A stretch of 64,000 nucleotides of DNA, taken from positions 639,816 to 703,815 of the forward strand of contig ML977001.1 in assembly GCA_010015675.1 (NCBI GenBank), written 5' to 3'. The stretch comes from Byssothecium circinans (lineage: Eukaryota; Ascomycota; Dothideomycetes; Pleosporales; Massarinaceae). The notes beneath the pieces are model-generated. The model ran no database searches. It was given only the letters and a program-made list of their open reading frames with translations, and was not told where the DNA came from. The stretch's first letter is position 1; every line of letters starts with the position of its first letter. Positions 12,221 to 23,825 of the stretch are shown here, piece by piece. A program made the position numbers and the translations under genes.

Positions 12221-13286
12221 TTCGTGTTTTGTCTTGCCTTGTCTTGTGCTGTGATTGTGATTGCTGTTGCTGTTCTGACTGTGGTTCAGCGTACGTGAGG
12301 CTCTGCTTTTGTTCTTGTTGTTATTGTTGTTGTTGTCGTCGTCGCGCGTGTTGTTTTGCTTGCTGTGCCTGGAGCGCCTGTCGTGCCGTCAAGTTCTAGG
12401 CTGGATTAGTATGCTTGCTTGAAGCTCTTCGCATGCTACTCAGCTTGGTGATGTTCAGTGTGATGGCTATTGTGCTTGTGATGTCGGCCGCTATGCTTGC
12501 GATGCTGTCATGCCCTGTGGGGTTCTCACGCTGGGCTCTCACGAAGCTTGTCAATTACTTTCAATGCGGCATATATGTTTGGAGCTGAACTGCTATATGT
12601 ACTGTACAAGAGAAGCAGACCCTCGGTGAAGGGGCACTACAGGCGTATTTGAAGCCCACCATGCGCCAAAGACTCGATGCTGACGGCAAAGCACGACTAG
12701 CTCGATGGTGCAGCGGTGCCCATCACTACATATTAGCACATCGTATCCATTCTCGAGTTGAAATCGAGTTCCCTCTCGCAAAAGTCCCTTCTAAGGCGGC
12801 GTGATGACTTCGCCGTTGCAGGCAAATCCGGACACCCATCGCAATATCGACGACGAAGGGCACCATATCGGCAGTGAAGCAAAACTAACAGCTTCAAATC
12901 AGCGCGTCCTTGCCCCATTGCTTTTGCAAGCCATAGACCCCTCTGGCAGCTGGAAAACGTAGAGAAGCTCGCCCGTGAAGTCGTGCCTCAGCTCCCCCAG
13001 ACGCGTTCTCAACGCGCCCACAATACCAATTCTGTCTTTTCAGGCAGCCAAACCTCCATTCACGCCTAAAGGCCGCCTATTCCGTTCGCCGTAATTCCAA
13101 TCGAAGCCCAATCCCATTCGTACGGTAGAACGCTTCTCCCGCGCTGTCTGCGTATAAAACCTCCGATGTCCATCACTTTAGTACCTCCAGCACACGCGTA
13201 CGCACAACGACCACACATTGTTCAGTCAAATTTACACTTCTATATACCACACCTTCCAGCCCACCCACCCCAAACCGACCAACGCA
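12221..13286. other. Stretch without a confident gene
   Basis: This holds the GTTGTT-rich run behind element copy 3, then sequence in which only short frames are open on both strands. It may be a decayed tract like those behind the other element copies, but I could not trace a protein in it. Confidence 0.35.
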
Positions 13287-13925
13287 ATGGCGGCTACGTC
13301 CTCCTCGACCTCCCTCCCTTTTCCTACAAAGACCTACGACTCCAGCGCGCCGGATGCGGTGAGGCTCGGCGACTTCATTAACGCGTTGTACGCCAACACA
13401 ACCGTAAGCGGCAAGGAGTAGGACGTGCGAGAACTGAGGTTCCACCTCCCGGCGGACGAGCTCGAGAACTCAGGCGTACCCGAGGCAGTTCTGGGATTCG
13501 ACAGCAAGGAGGATATGGAGAAAATGTGCACGTGAACGCCGCTCCCCTCTCCTCTACCCTTTCCGTCACTCGCTGTACAGCTCACTGACAACTACTTCCT
13601 AGTATCCGACCCCTCGCGCCGCACAAGCCACCGTATTGCGAAGACAGCCCTCGTCGAAGTCGCCGCGCGACTCATCGAGCTCTGGGACCACAATGAAAGG
13701 TCCTTCCGCGACCTGCAGCCGCACCAGTACGTGGGCATATACGAGCGTCTTCTCTCCATCTGTCCGAACGTTGAGCACATACAGGTCCCGCCATCGTGGG
13801 CGGGGTTGTTCACTTTGCCCCATCCTAAGGATGGAGGTAAGGTAGCGGACAAGGAGGACAGTGAGGAGCAGCGGGAAGAGGATGATGGGGATGAGAGCGA
13901 CGAGACGGGGGTGTGGTTCGAGTAG
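13287..13925 (+). pseudogene. Broken paralogue of the 21.4-22.1 kb gene
   Basis: The ATG at 13287 begins a frame whose RLGDFINALY...VRELRF matches DLGAFIDTLY...VRELRF of the minus-strand gene at 21408-22068. Here a TAG (13419-13421) interrupts the frame just before VRELRF. The second half (about 13606-13925) reads to NVEHIQVPPSW, matching NVEVIEIPSSW of the paralogue, and ends in an acidic tail. A GT-AG pair around 13529-13604 marks the position where the paralogue has its intron, but no donor restores the frame. The family is unrecognised. I read this as a recently lost copy. An 18-base GT..AG at the stop is too short for a normal intron. Confidence 0.6.
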
Positions 13926-14328
13926 GTTGGTATTCGAATCTTGGGATGGTCTCGCGTATGCAATATAGTAATATGAATGATGTTGTGTTCCCAACTTCCA
14001 AATATCCGTCCATATTTGTGGTGGCAATACTGGCTTAGGGGTCTGACGAAGAGAAAGGCTAGACGTATGAAGATGTACAAAGAGTGGAAGTGGGACACTT
14101 CCAAGAAGAAATGAAGTAAAAGCACTTGTCCGAGAAGCGTTTGAGAAGATAGAAAGGAACACGAAGAGACGGACAATAAGAAGCAGGCCGTTGCGGCACC
14201 ATTCAAGATCATTCAGATAAAACACAATGTTGAGGAAGAGAAGAGAGAAGTTGACAAGTGGTCTGACACATTTTATGAAAAGGATGTCTTTACCAATCGT
14301 TACTCGTTTCCTTTATGCCAAGATGCCC

Positions 14329-16368
14329 TCAATAATCAGGCATGAACTCATCCATCAGCTCTGCCTTATCCCAATCCTCTCCACTATCCCAAGTATGCCA
14401 ACTCGAATTGTCTTCGGCCTCGTCGCCCTCCCAAAGATCCTGCTCCACGCCACTCAGAAACTCCCATGTCGAAGCGAGTATCTCCTCCGTCGGGAGGAAA
14501 TAGTTCAGCGATTCGCTTTCGCTTCCTGAGTAGTCGCCCCATGCTTCTAGGATCTTCAAGCGTGGGAAGTGGGTAAGAAGTGGGTATGCCCATGAGCGGA
14601 CAATGTCTTCTTCCAAATCGGCGTCGATGAGCGGGGCTGAGTAGGTGTCGTTGGTGTATAGTGCGGTTTTGGGGCGCACAATGGCGAGATGTGTGAGATT
14701 GGGGAAAAGCGAGGAAACGTACTGAGCGGGAGGTTCAACAGGCTGAGAGGTGCCTCCAGCGGCTTGACCGTTGATGAAGATTCGCGGTATCGCCTTGGAT
14801 ATCCGAAGGTTCGGTAGCTCGCAAGGCAGCTTGAGACGAACAGTCTCCAGATCTCGACAGTGAGAGCCTAGGCTTTGGAGTGCTGTTACTGCGAGCACTA
14901 CCGTGGTGACTGGATTCAGCTTCAAGGTCAAGGCCCGTAGTCGTGGTAGATTTCTGCAGAATGCGTCGAATTCTTCTGTCGATATATTTGCTCCGTCGAT
15001 CGCAGACGGTTCGATGACAAGGATATTGATATCTTCCAAGGCCGGACAGAATCCAGAAAGCTTCACCAATATATCGCCCGACAGCCTCGGGCATCTAAAT
15101 TAGAAACACAAAGTCAGCAAAGCCTCTCCAGAGAAGTATCAATACATATAGTGTTATACAGCAAAGCTCGTAGCCTCACTCTGTATTTGGAGGACTACGT
15201 ACAAACGGGCAGATGGGAATTCCTCCGTCAGCTGACTTATGCCGACCTGGAGCAGACGCAGATTCTGGCAAGTGGTCAGCTGTGAAAGTACGCTATCCAG
15301 CAGATCTTGGTCCAAGTCGTCATGTAGTGGCTGACTTGGTATCCGAGAAATGTCAAGTCGCAGCTCCTCGATGTTACTTAGCTGTTGGGGGAGGGCTATG
15401 GCGACCTCGGGGTAGCATATGATTGATAGCCTTTTCAAGGCGAGAAACATTGTCGCTTCGGGTTGAGAGAGTAAAGGCACGAGAGTAAGGCCGGGGTCTA
15501 GATCTATCTCGAGGCCTTCCAAGCTGGGTCGTTGACTCAGGCGGGTGAAGAGCGTATCCCTACCCACCAGATTGGTAGACTTGAGCTCGATGTTGGTGAC
15601 GCTTGGAACCGAGTCGAGAAGATCGTATAGAGCGATCACATGCAACGAGTCGTCCTCGGATATGATCTCCGGGCCTATACGGATGCTTTCCAAACCTGTG
15701 CACAGAGACTTTCCGTGTTAGCATCCTCAATCGAGCAGGTCTTTCGCGGAAATGTAGCCTTGACGAATGAGAGGACCGTAAATATCTTCCTGCGAACAAA
15801 GGTCCAGGCATTGTGTACACCTGGACTAGTTTGACAAGATGTGTTTGATCAAGTGGATTTGGGAAGATTCCAATGTACTCACATAAACCACGGGAAGCAC
15901 CTCATTCTCAAAGTGCCTTGAGTCGCCGCTCTGGTATCCTGAGAGCTCCAAGTGCTTCAAACCTCCATGCAACATCGACCTGAATTCCTCTCCGTGTCTA
16001 GCAAAATCGACTCCAGATTCCAACGTCCTCAAGTTCGGCCACTGCAATCCATCCAGATACTCCATTGAGCCAGCCGGCGAGTTCACCACAAACACTCGCT
16101 GCACTTTGTCGGCGTAGTATTGTCGTCTATCCGGGGCTATAATTTTCAAAGCCGGCAGGCGAGGATAGCGTCGCCATAGAACGGCGGTCCCCTCGTCTGC
16201 CCACAGCCGGTTCACCAAAATGGCGGGCACAAGCGTGGGTCGAAACTCCAGAAACTCAACGGGCTGGTCTGGGCCATATTGACGGCGTTCTTTGTACTTC
16301 ATGTCGGAGAGGTGGTGCAGAATTGTCGACACGATGTGGCGGTTGGCCATCGCTGTCGTGGCAGCCAT
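14329..16368 (-). CDS. F-box/leucine-rich-repeat-like protein
   Basis: Four exons on the minus strand, 16368-15883, 15825-15765, 15695-15203 and 15094-14329, total 1806 bases and encode 601 residues. Introns are 57, 69, 108 and bear GT-AG ends; intron 2 contains GCTAAC ahead of its CACAG acceptor. Joins restore PLIR-LESIRIG and SARL-CPRLSG. Residues 1-70 resemble a divergent F-box (IVSTILHHL ... LVNRLWADEGTAVLW). The rest has irregular leucine-rich stretches typical of large fungal F-box families and an acidic C-terminus rich in Asp, Glu and Trp. Such proteins usually act as substrate adaptors of SCF ubiquitin ligases; target unknown. The F-box call is inference; the gene model is strong because all frames close. 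Intron 2 uses a weaker GTCAAG donor. Confidence 0.75.
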
Positions 16369-17116
16369 TTCGGATCTTGGGAGGTGTTAGAGCGTGTGTG
16401 TGTGTGAATGAGAAGGAATCGATGTATTGCTATCCAAGGCCCATACAGGTTTATATACCTACATACTCGCACACTAGTCCTAATTAGGTGTAGGTAATGA
16501 GAGTAGGCTGTTTGCCCACTTCAACAGGAGGGACAATGGAAGGAGAGGCACACGAATTGAAGGAGTGGAACAGATAGACTGAAAGAGAGACGAAAAGAGA
16601 GAAAGCGATCTTGAAGAAATGCAAGAATATAGCCACCAGGAGAGAACCTGATCATGCGTTTGCTCCACCGTACGCACGGACAGGGATTGGGTGGCGGCCG
16701 TTGCCAGGGGCACAGTTGAACCATGGCGCCCACTAGATGTGTCTTCGAGAGCGTCGATGGATCTTTTCCACGATACTGCATATGTGTATGATGGGATTGG
16801 AGGTTGTCAAATGCGGCGCGGCGTCATCATGCAGTTGCAATTTGCTCGGAACCATGCGCTTAGTCACCCCAACCCTGCGCAGATCGGACGATGGCTGGAC
16901 CGTTCTCCCGACTCCCACGCGGCATCGGCAATAATAATAGTATCAGCATTGATCAACGGCTTTTTGGGCGTCAGCATCAGCGTCCGGCGTAGGCGGTAAC
17001 CCAGGGCCATCGCGCGTCGCGCGAAAAGTTGGTGCTGCTCCTGCGTTTGATAAAGAGCTGACCGTCCTTCAATTGACTTCACAGACACAATAGGCGCAAA
17101 CTGATTTCTATTCACC
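16369..17116. promoter_or_regulatory. Divergent intergenic region
   Basis: Some 750 bases separate the F-box-like gene (minus) from the NAD(P)-binding gene (plus), so both are probably started from here. A (GT) run lies at 16394-16406, just upstream of the minus-strand ATG, and a TATA-like TTTATATA at about 16450. Open frames inside are short and overlapping. Confidence 0.4.
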
Positions 17117-17898
17117 ATGGTGCATCTCATCCTCACAGGCGCGACTGGTCTGGTCGGCTCAGCGGTGCTGCACGCGATGCTTACGAACGAAGCTGTGTCG
17201 CGCGTCTCCATCCTCAGCAGACGGCCGGTCAAGATGGCTGAAGGTCACGACAAGGTCAAGGTCGTTTTACACGAAGACTTCAAGCAATACGACAAGGCGT
17301 TGCTGGACGAGCTGAAAGACGCGCAGGGTTGCGTGTGGGCGTTGGGCGTGTCGCAGAACGCCGTGGACAAGACGTATGCATCGCGCTCCTCTCTTTCATG
17401 AATACATAGTACTGACAGAGTCATAGAGAATACTTCAACATCACGCACGACTACCCCATGGCCGCTGCCAAAGCCTTCGCAACCATCCACCCTGAGGCGC
17501 CGTTCACATTCGTCCACGTATCCGGCGAAGGCGCGACACAAACACCCGGCATGTTCACACCCATCTACGGTCGTGTAAAGGGGCAGATTGAACAGGCGCT
17601 GTTCGACTTGGGCAAGGCGAACCCGATGCTCAAGGTGTACAATGTTCGGCCAGCTGTTGTGGATTGGCGACATCATGCAGAGATCCATCCCTTTATACCG
17701 AAACTACCTCTGTACAGAAAGACGCTTATCGCCCCGATCGATGCAGTCTACAAGAGCATGATTACGCCGACACGGCCAATGGGGAGGGTCTTCACAGAGC
17801 TGGCGATGCAGAATGGAGAGCCGCTAGAGGGCAAGGACTTGATGATGGAGGGCCGCCTCGTTCCGAATATAGCCATTAGGCGGATGGCTGGCTTGTAA
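17117..17898 (+). CDS. NAD(P)-binding Rossmann-fold protein
   Basis: Exons 17117-17373 and 17427-17898 joined over a 53-base intron (donor GTATGC) restore VDKT-EYFNITHDYP and give 242 residues. The N-terminus has the dinucleotide-binding signature TGATGLVGSAVL followed by ILSRRP, as in atypical short-chain dehydrogenases and NmrA/epimerase-like proteins. The classical YxxxK pair is not in standard spacing: Y and K occur as DYPMAAAKAF. Later motifs VHVSGEGATQTPGMF and GRVKGQIEQAL match a common uncharacterised fungal family. It is probably a cytosolic oxidoreductase or a regulator that binds NAD(P); substrate unknown. Confidence 0.85.
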
Positions 17899-18335
17899 TG
17901 TGTATTGACTATGTGACTTGTGATATTCTTATTGTTTTTTCTATCGCATTGGTCCGTGCTGCATCGGTGGTGATGGATGGCAACACGAGATAAAGCTTGC
18001 AAAGCCTGTCATTTTGACAGTCTGGCTCAATATCCTCCTGATAGCTCTTCTAATTGAAAAATATACGTTTATGTACCCACATTTTTGAATCGTGATACAT
18101 GCAGAACCTTCCAATTCTTTATCCCACGTGAATGCGCTCAGTATGCGCGAAACCCTATATGACGAAAGCGTTAGCGGGGTCGCGTCAGGTGTCAGAGACG
18201 CGTCCTCTTCCGCCAGCTTCCTCTGCATCTACGCGTACCATAACCTACACTTCCTCTGCGGATCCTAACACAATATTCCGTACTGTACGCGGCCACTGTC
18301 ACCCAATTCACTCTTCACGTCACACAGACGGCACC
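17899..18335. other. Intergenic region
   Basis: This includes the 3' region of the NAD(P)-binding gene and the promoter of the LRR gene. The LRR frame stays open upstream to 18132, but the CACCATGG context at 18336 is the better start, so I treat 18132-18335 as leader. Confidence 0.4.
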
Positions 18336-19925
18336 ATGGACGAGGAACCCTCCCACTCGCACGCGACCGATATTCCGAGCTCGCCGCCCCTCGTCCCGCG
18401 ATACCGCGCAACTTCTCCAACATCCAGTATCCCGGCCCTATTTTCCAGTGATGGACCTCTTGAAGAAGCTGACATTGCTAACTATGAGTCGCCGCGCTAC
18501 AAGAAGAAGCGGATGGGAGCTTGGTGGGAAACGGACAACGGGCGTGGTAAGAAAGCAAAAATGTCGCGCAATTTTGACTCTGGCGTGTGGATGGGAAGCG
18601 ATGCGAGCGATAGCAGTGGAGGATCAATAAACGCTGGCCTTTGTACCTATTCTGATGACCTTCCACTAACTATTTCGGAACAAGAGATAGATGACAGGGC
18701 TGAGGCGGAGAAAAGGATGTTGCAGTACATCGAAAAGCGCCTCGATGACGAGAGTTACAATGTCTCCTACGATTTCTCCGGCTTTGGACTTCAGGATTCC
18801 GCGCTTATTCACCTGGAGAAACTCAACCAAGTCATCAAACCTCCCCTCAATGCAGGCGTTGATGTACCTACTGAGCGCCAGTACCGCCCTTTCACAGTTG
18901 CCCTTTACATCAACCTCGCCAGCAATTCACTGTCCCGTCTTGCGCCGTCGGTCTTTCATATGGAGCACTTGAACTCGCTGATCTTGCGCGACAACCAGAT
19001 CAAGACCCTGCCGCCTCAAATTGCACACCTTCGCACTCTAAGAGAGCTTGATTTGTCGCGCAACAAGCTCGAATACCTTCCCGCCGAGATTCTTGACCTT
19101 CACCAAAGCCCGACACGGCTTCTGCGCTTGCAGCTCTTGGGCAATCCCTTACTCGAGCCGATCAGGGGCCGCGAAGGCGGGCGCCGTAAAGAGTTGGCCA
19201 ATTTGCATCGGCTACATCACAATAGTCTCCAAGGTGGGAATCCACGGAAACCAATGTATTGTGGACTACAAGGTGGTGACAGAGCCATCAGTATGTGGGT
19301 TTTGAGAAGCGCCGAGGCCACGTTCCCCCTTTACCAAGGATCGAAACACCACAGGCATTGCCCTCCCATAAATGCAACTGGTCTCGTCCTTCCCAAGCTC
19401 ATGGCCCACACCTTGCCTTCGTACTATGACCAGTCCGGTCACTTGGTGGAGAACTCACCGCCTCCTCCTTCGTCCGGCGGATCGGATTTCCCCGTCATTC
19501 TCCACTCAAGCACATTCGGTGCATACGGCGTCCCCGAGTTCATCTTTGAGCCTTCGAAGAGGAGCAAGGTCTTCTCATTCCTTACCATGAGTATCCATGA
19601 AGCCCTCGCCCACCCGGACGACACGCCCGACGATGTTCGGTATGGACTCACTGTGAACGAAGACGGCGGTGACCCGTATCCGATTCCTCCGCAAGCGGAA
19701 CGGCTCCTGTCCGCTGCCGATAATAACATGGCTACAATCTTCAAGAAATTCCGCACTTGCCACTGTTGTGGGAAGGATTACATCATGCCTCGGGCGGAGT
19801 GGATTGAGTTTTGGCATAATCATAAGAGTATCGATTGCCTGCCGGTTAAGGTGCAGGTTTGCTCTTGGGGGTGCGTGCCGGACTTTATTGCAAAACGGCC
19901 GGAGAAGGAGGTGGATATTTGGTAG
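18336..19925 (+). CDS. Leucine-rich-repeat protein with C-terminal Cys motif
   Basis: A single exon of 529 residues starts in a good context (ACCATGG). Residues 1-100 are disordered and Ser/Pro-rich with a basic patch (KKKR, GRGKKAK) that could be a nuclear signal. Residues about 190-276 hold three to four typical leucine-rich repeats (LNSLILRDNQIKTLPPQI, LRELDLSRNKLEYLPAEI). The C-terminus carries CHCCGK...C...CSWGC at about 480-520, which may bind zinc. A short stretch after the repeats (around 19230-19370) has unusual composition and could hide a small intron, but the frame is open. LRR proteins of this shape act as protein-interaction scaffolds; the partner is unknown. Confidence 0.8.
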   Translation: MDEEPSHSHATDIPSSPPLVPRYRATSPTSSIPALFSSDGPLEEADIANYESPRYKKKRMGAWWETDNGRGKKAKMSRNFDSGVWMGSDASDSSGGSINAGLCTYSDDLPLTISEQEIDDRAEAEKRMLQYIEKRLDDESYNVSYDFSGFGLQDSALIHLEKLNQVIKPPLNAGVDVPTERQYRPFTVALYINLASNSLSRLAPSVFHMEHLNSLILRDNQIKTLPPQIAHLRTLRELDLSRNKLEYLPAEILDLHQSPTRLLRLQLLGNPLLEPIRGREGGRRKELANLHRLHHNSLQGGNPRKPMYCGLQGGDRAISMWVLRSAEATFPLYQGSKHHRHCPPINATGLVLPKLMAHTLPSYYDQSGHLVENSPPPPSSGGSDFPVILHSSTFGAYGVPEFIFEPSKRSKVFSFLTMSIHEALAHPDDTPDDVRYGLTVNEDGGDPYPIPPQAERLLSAADNNMATIFKKFRTCHCCGKDYIMPRAEWIEFWHNHKSIDCLPVKVQVCSWGCVPDFIAKRPEKEVDIW

Positions 19926-20073
19926 GCTAGGGAAAGGATTGATTTGGCGTCATGGCGGTGGGGGCGGTATTATACTTTTCATGCGAGATTCTCGGCTTCG
20001 TTGGGGTGGTAGTACGGATTCATTCGTCAAAGGTCCAAGCATCACATCACACATATGTATGTGTACAACAAGT

Positions 20074-20594
20074 TCAGGTTTTCGCCAGTCGGCGTTGATA
20101 TATCGAGATTCTGTTCCGCTGCCTTACCTTACTGGCGGGGATATTTACACGAACGCCCTCCGTGACAGACTCCCGCGTCGTCCCACTCACCTGCCCACCT
20201 ACGTCTCCAATACGAAAGCCGATCCAAGGCCTGAATAACGAGGGCTTCGTACCACATACACACTTCCCATCACCAAAGCCCCAATGCACAACCGTCTCCT
20301 TCTCCCTATCTTCCCTTACCTTTCGAATCTCCCTGACGACAGCACGCCACGAGAGTCCGCACGTCGAACACAGATACAAAAGGCAAATCCATCGCCTCGC
20401 CGCGCTTCACCAGTGTCGTCGGCAGCAGCAACGAATGCAACCTCAGCGTACCAACGCTGCATAAAGTCTTTAGTTCGCGTACAAGCGTCACACAAAACGT
20501 GTTTGCAAGAATGACACTGCAAGATGCCTAGTGAGTGTTTCCCGTCGATTAAGACGATGGTGTTGCGGTATGAGCAGGAGTGGCAGGACCACAT
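20074..20594 (-). pseudogene. Small Cys-rich zinc-binding protein, frame-broken
   Basis: From an ATG at 20594 the minus strand reads MWSCHSCSYRNTIVL then LQCHSCKHVLCDACT, two CxxC pairs of zinc-ribbon type. The likely continuation is in another frame (20306-20491; LLLPTTLVKRGEAMDLPF), then a third (20074-20379; LCSTCGLSWRAVVREI and GDGKCVCGTK), bringing two more Cys pairs. The shifts lie near 20455 and 20375. A 26-base GT..AG could bridge the first but is shorter than any other intron here. It is either a pseudogene or a gene with unusual splicing. No specific family is named with confidence. Confidence 0.5.
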
Positions 20595-20627
20595 GTTGTC
20601 GAGAGCGCCGGATGTGTGTTGGGGCAC

Positions 20628-21407
20628 TGTGCGGATGGAGGTTTTGTAGGTTGGTGAGGACGTCGGTTTGTGAGGATGTGATGCTGGAGGCTGTACGGGA
20701 GAGGCGGCGTTCGGGGCGTGTGTGGGTTGTGGGAGAGCCAGGGTCGGAAGGGGTTGGTGTGTGGCATATGGTGTGTATTAGTGTTTTCGTCCAGAGTTTG
20801 GGAGGGTTATGATGGAGTATGAGGAGGGTTGAATTGGGGTAATTGCGGAGATGGTGTCAAAGGCTTATGTATAAATTGGAGGTGGGATTGTGAAGTCAAA
20901 ATGAATGATCAAACGTGGGGCAGAAAGGGTTCCCCTGACACAGATGCACAATGTCAGAAGGGTATGGATATGGCCGTCAGAGCGTATAGTTCCGAATAGA
21001 GTGTGGGGTGCTTCATGTAGGTAAACACTGCGTAATGCGATAAAGAGGAGAGAGTCCGTATTTTGTAAGCATGTATAAGATATAACTGTTACTTTCTATC
21101 CCAACGAGTAGGTAGAAACGGAGACTTTTATGGTTGACTGTATATATTTGTAAACTACTCATCCTGTGCTTGTCTGCCACACAAATTTTCATGCTCCTGA
21201 ACAAATTGGTTACGGAGAGAGGAAGATGGGCGTATTTCTATCTCGAAGGTACACTTGGGACTCTTCACCATGTCAGGCCCGTGGCTTTGAACAGTTCTCT
21301 GATCTTCATCTGCAAGCCAACGCTACCGCTGGCAGATGTTTAGGATCCATGAGGAAGGTCCATCTCTAACCATAAAGCATGGAAAATCGAACTTGCCCCT
21401 TGGCTTT
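20628..21407. other. Intergenic stretch
   Basis: GT-rich plus-strand sequence around 20530-20780 keeps a frame open on both strands without protein-like content. The remainder (20820-21400) is AT-richer with no supported feature. It should include the 3' end of the minus-strand gene ending at 21408 and the promoter of the zinc-binding gene. Confidence 0.35.
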
Positions 21408-22068
21408 TTAGAACATAACCGCCTGCTCAGGACCAGCCGTACTCCTCTCCTCCCTTCCCCGATCCTGCCCCATCGTCTTCCCCTCCGTAACCTCCGCCTC
21501 CACCTTCGACTTGCTCACCCAACGGACTCTCGACCCCTTTCCCACCAACTGTGAAGACCCCCTGTCCACCTTCGGGAAGTCGCAGTCACGCCACCTGAAA
21601 TCGAACCTCCAAGAAGACGGAATCTCGATCACCTCCACGTTCTTGCAGTGGAAGAACAAGTCGACCACGATGCTGAGCCACTCGCTCAAAGGGATATTCT
21701 CCCATGATCCGTGGGTGAGGCGAGCCGACATGAGGTTGACGGCTGCAGACTCACGACCACGGTTTGGTGCCATGAGTTTCTCGCCCACTATTGACGGTTG
21801 TCAGTTCTGCGTAAGTTTATAGAAGGGATTGCAGTAACGTACCTGAGCCGACAGCGTCTTCCTCTTTGAGTTTGCAAGGACCCAGGATCTTCCATACAAT
21901 GCCTGAGTTGACAAGCGTGTCGTACTTCGCATTGAAGCGTAGCTCTCGCACATTCAGCCGAATGTCGGAGAGGCCATCAGGCGCGGAGTTGTCGTAGAGG
22001 GTATCAATAAACGCGCCGAGGTCGCCCTTTTCCTTGGATTTCAAGTTGTGGGGATTGGTTGACGACAT
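21408..22068 (-). CDS. Hypothetical protein, intact member of a local pair
   Basis: Exons 22068-21843 and 21787-21408 joined over a 55-base intron (donor GTACGT, acceptor CAATAG) encode 201 residues. The protein starts with DLGAFIDTLYDNSAPDG, VRELRFNAKYD and ends with NVEVIEIPSSWRFDFRW plus a low-complexity tail. The same landmarks and the same intron position occur in the broken gene at 13287-13925, so the two are paralogues about 8 kb apart in opposite orientation. There is no signal peptide or membrane segment. The family is not recognised; it is probably a lineage-specific gene. Confidence 0.65.
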
Positions 22069-23299
22069 GATTGTGCGGTTTGAAGGTTGAGCGATGTGTG
22101 AACTGCTCGGTGATTGGAATGTTTGGGGGTTTTTGTGAAGGATGGAGGGGGAGCGAAAGCGAGGGCGAGGGGTTTGTACTGGAGATGGCCGTGCTAGGCT
22201 GATTGCGTAAGACCTTCAGTGAAGTGAAGGCGTATCACGCTGTTTGCCAGAGAACTTGGTATTCCAAACGCAATTCTGAAAGTACATTGAAGCGTTGTTG
22301 AAGTCTTGGGAGGATCTAAAGTTGTTTTATCCATGAGCAATATTGATTTCCGAGAGGACCGAGGAGGAAATCTTGGGTATGACTTCTTTATTTGAACAAT
22401 TCATATATTTGGTCAACAAATTCTTGTCAATTGTTCAACTCGATCTTTTTTTTTTAGCCGAAAAGGCTTGCTCATTCTGAATATGATGCGTGAATTCGAA
22501 AGTCAATAGAGGACATAGCTGCATTCATACTAGCCAGGTAGCTCAGCAGATTCATTCATAGCACACCCTCCACCCTGTGATGAAGCGTATATACATTGAA
22601 TGACAGTGCAAATGGAGTACCGAGGAACTCTGTAAACCGTAGCCAAACCTCCAACGTGTAGTTCTACGTCGGCCTTTTGCTGGTACGATAGCTGGGCTAG
22701 CTGGTTGATGTGTTGCAACGCGCATGCAACATCTGTAGATTTGGGGTATCCTTGAGACAAATTGAGGTCACAAACACATCGTAGGCTGCGCCCTCAACAG
22801 TGACGTGATCGACTGTGGGCGCGTACACAAACAAACGATGAAATTAGCCATTCACACGTGCGTTTCGAGGGACTTCCCCACAAATCTGCAATATACGGAA
22901 TTGTAGTATATATATTTATTAGTAACTCTCTATTTTCATCAATGAAATGCTACGAATAGCATAGGCCCGAGGCCACGGCGGTTTGGAATAATTGGTTATT
23001 AAAAGAAAAACGTAAGTATCCCCCTCCCCAGTTTTTTTGGCCTTTTTGTTGGTGTATTTTTCTTGGCAGTGCAGTTTTAATGCGTCAGTTCGCGTCCCCC
23101 AAATGGCTGTTTATGTGCTTCTTTTTGCGCGGGTTTTGTCGACTTTGCAGCCTTATTTTCAACCCATCAACGTCACAACAACTCTCTACATCTTCAGCAC
23201 AACTATTTCACTGCAGAAAAAAGCTCTTATTCACTCCACTATAATTCTTAGGCCAGCTTGCAGCCACTTGCCTCGAAAGTGGTGCGCACACGAGCTGCC
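22069..23299. other. Intergenic stretch, AT-rich in part
   Basis: No supported gene. A T-run lies at about 22447-22456 and an AT-rich TATA-like segment at 22905-22930, roughly 380 bases ahead of the small gene at 23300. Open frames at 22530-22760 and 23037-23303 have no recognisable content. Confidence 0.35.
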
Positions 23300-23825
23300 A
23301 TGAGTGCAGAGCCCAGCGACATCAAGCCCACAACACACCGTGCAAAAGGCGACGGCAACAGAACCAGGTAACGACAAAGACCAGCAACTCAAGACTACGC
23401 GCAGTCGATCTCGTCGAAATCAACGCTTCTTCGTCTTCTTCAACCGCATTACTGATCTTGTACCTTTGTAGTGTATGCTATACTGTTGCAGTATCATCTT
23501 GAGCATCCCGCGTCGACCTCGCAAACCACCAGAGCGGTACCTCCCCTCCCCCAGCGCCAATCCCCGTCTAACGCCCTCTCCCATTCTCCAAACCAAGCAA
23601 CATACAGCCAACGCCGGCCTGCTCTTGCAGCACCAACACCTCGAGCTTCCCGAGCGCAACGCCCACCCAACCGCTAAATCCCTCGAAAATATCTTCTCGA
23701 ACGTCCTAACGCGCATATCGAATGTCCTTGATAACTCTTCCGACGCCTATAGTCTCCGACTATTTTCCCATATCCCGGCGTCCGCACGTTTGATGATTGG
23801 CTCGAGAGATGGGACGGACGAATGA
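23300..23825 (+). CDS. Small basic hypothetical protein
   Basis: An ATG at 23300 starts a 68-base exon. A GTAACG donor at 23368 and a TTGCAG acceptor ending at 23491 join it in frame to a long second exon (23492-23825), giving 133 residues. The protein is basic and Pro/Arg-rich in the first half (IPRRPRKPPERYLPSPS) and more helical later (SLENIFSNVLTRISNVLDNS). The intron (124 bases) contains TTACTGATC as a possible branch site. No family or targeting signal was recognised. The gene rests only on frame closure and composition. Confidence 0.4.

Noticed and set aside
13404..13421. GTAAGC...TAG as an 18-base intron removing the premature stop
   Set aside because: Far shorter than the 48-124 base introns in this window and without a branch site; a nonsense mutation is simpler.
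13592..14225. Two overlapping 200-codon minus-strand frames
   Set aside because: They are antisense to the broken plus-strand paralogue and its 3' flank; no protein-like landmarks.
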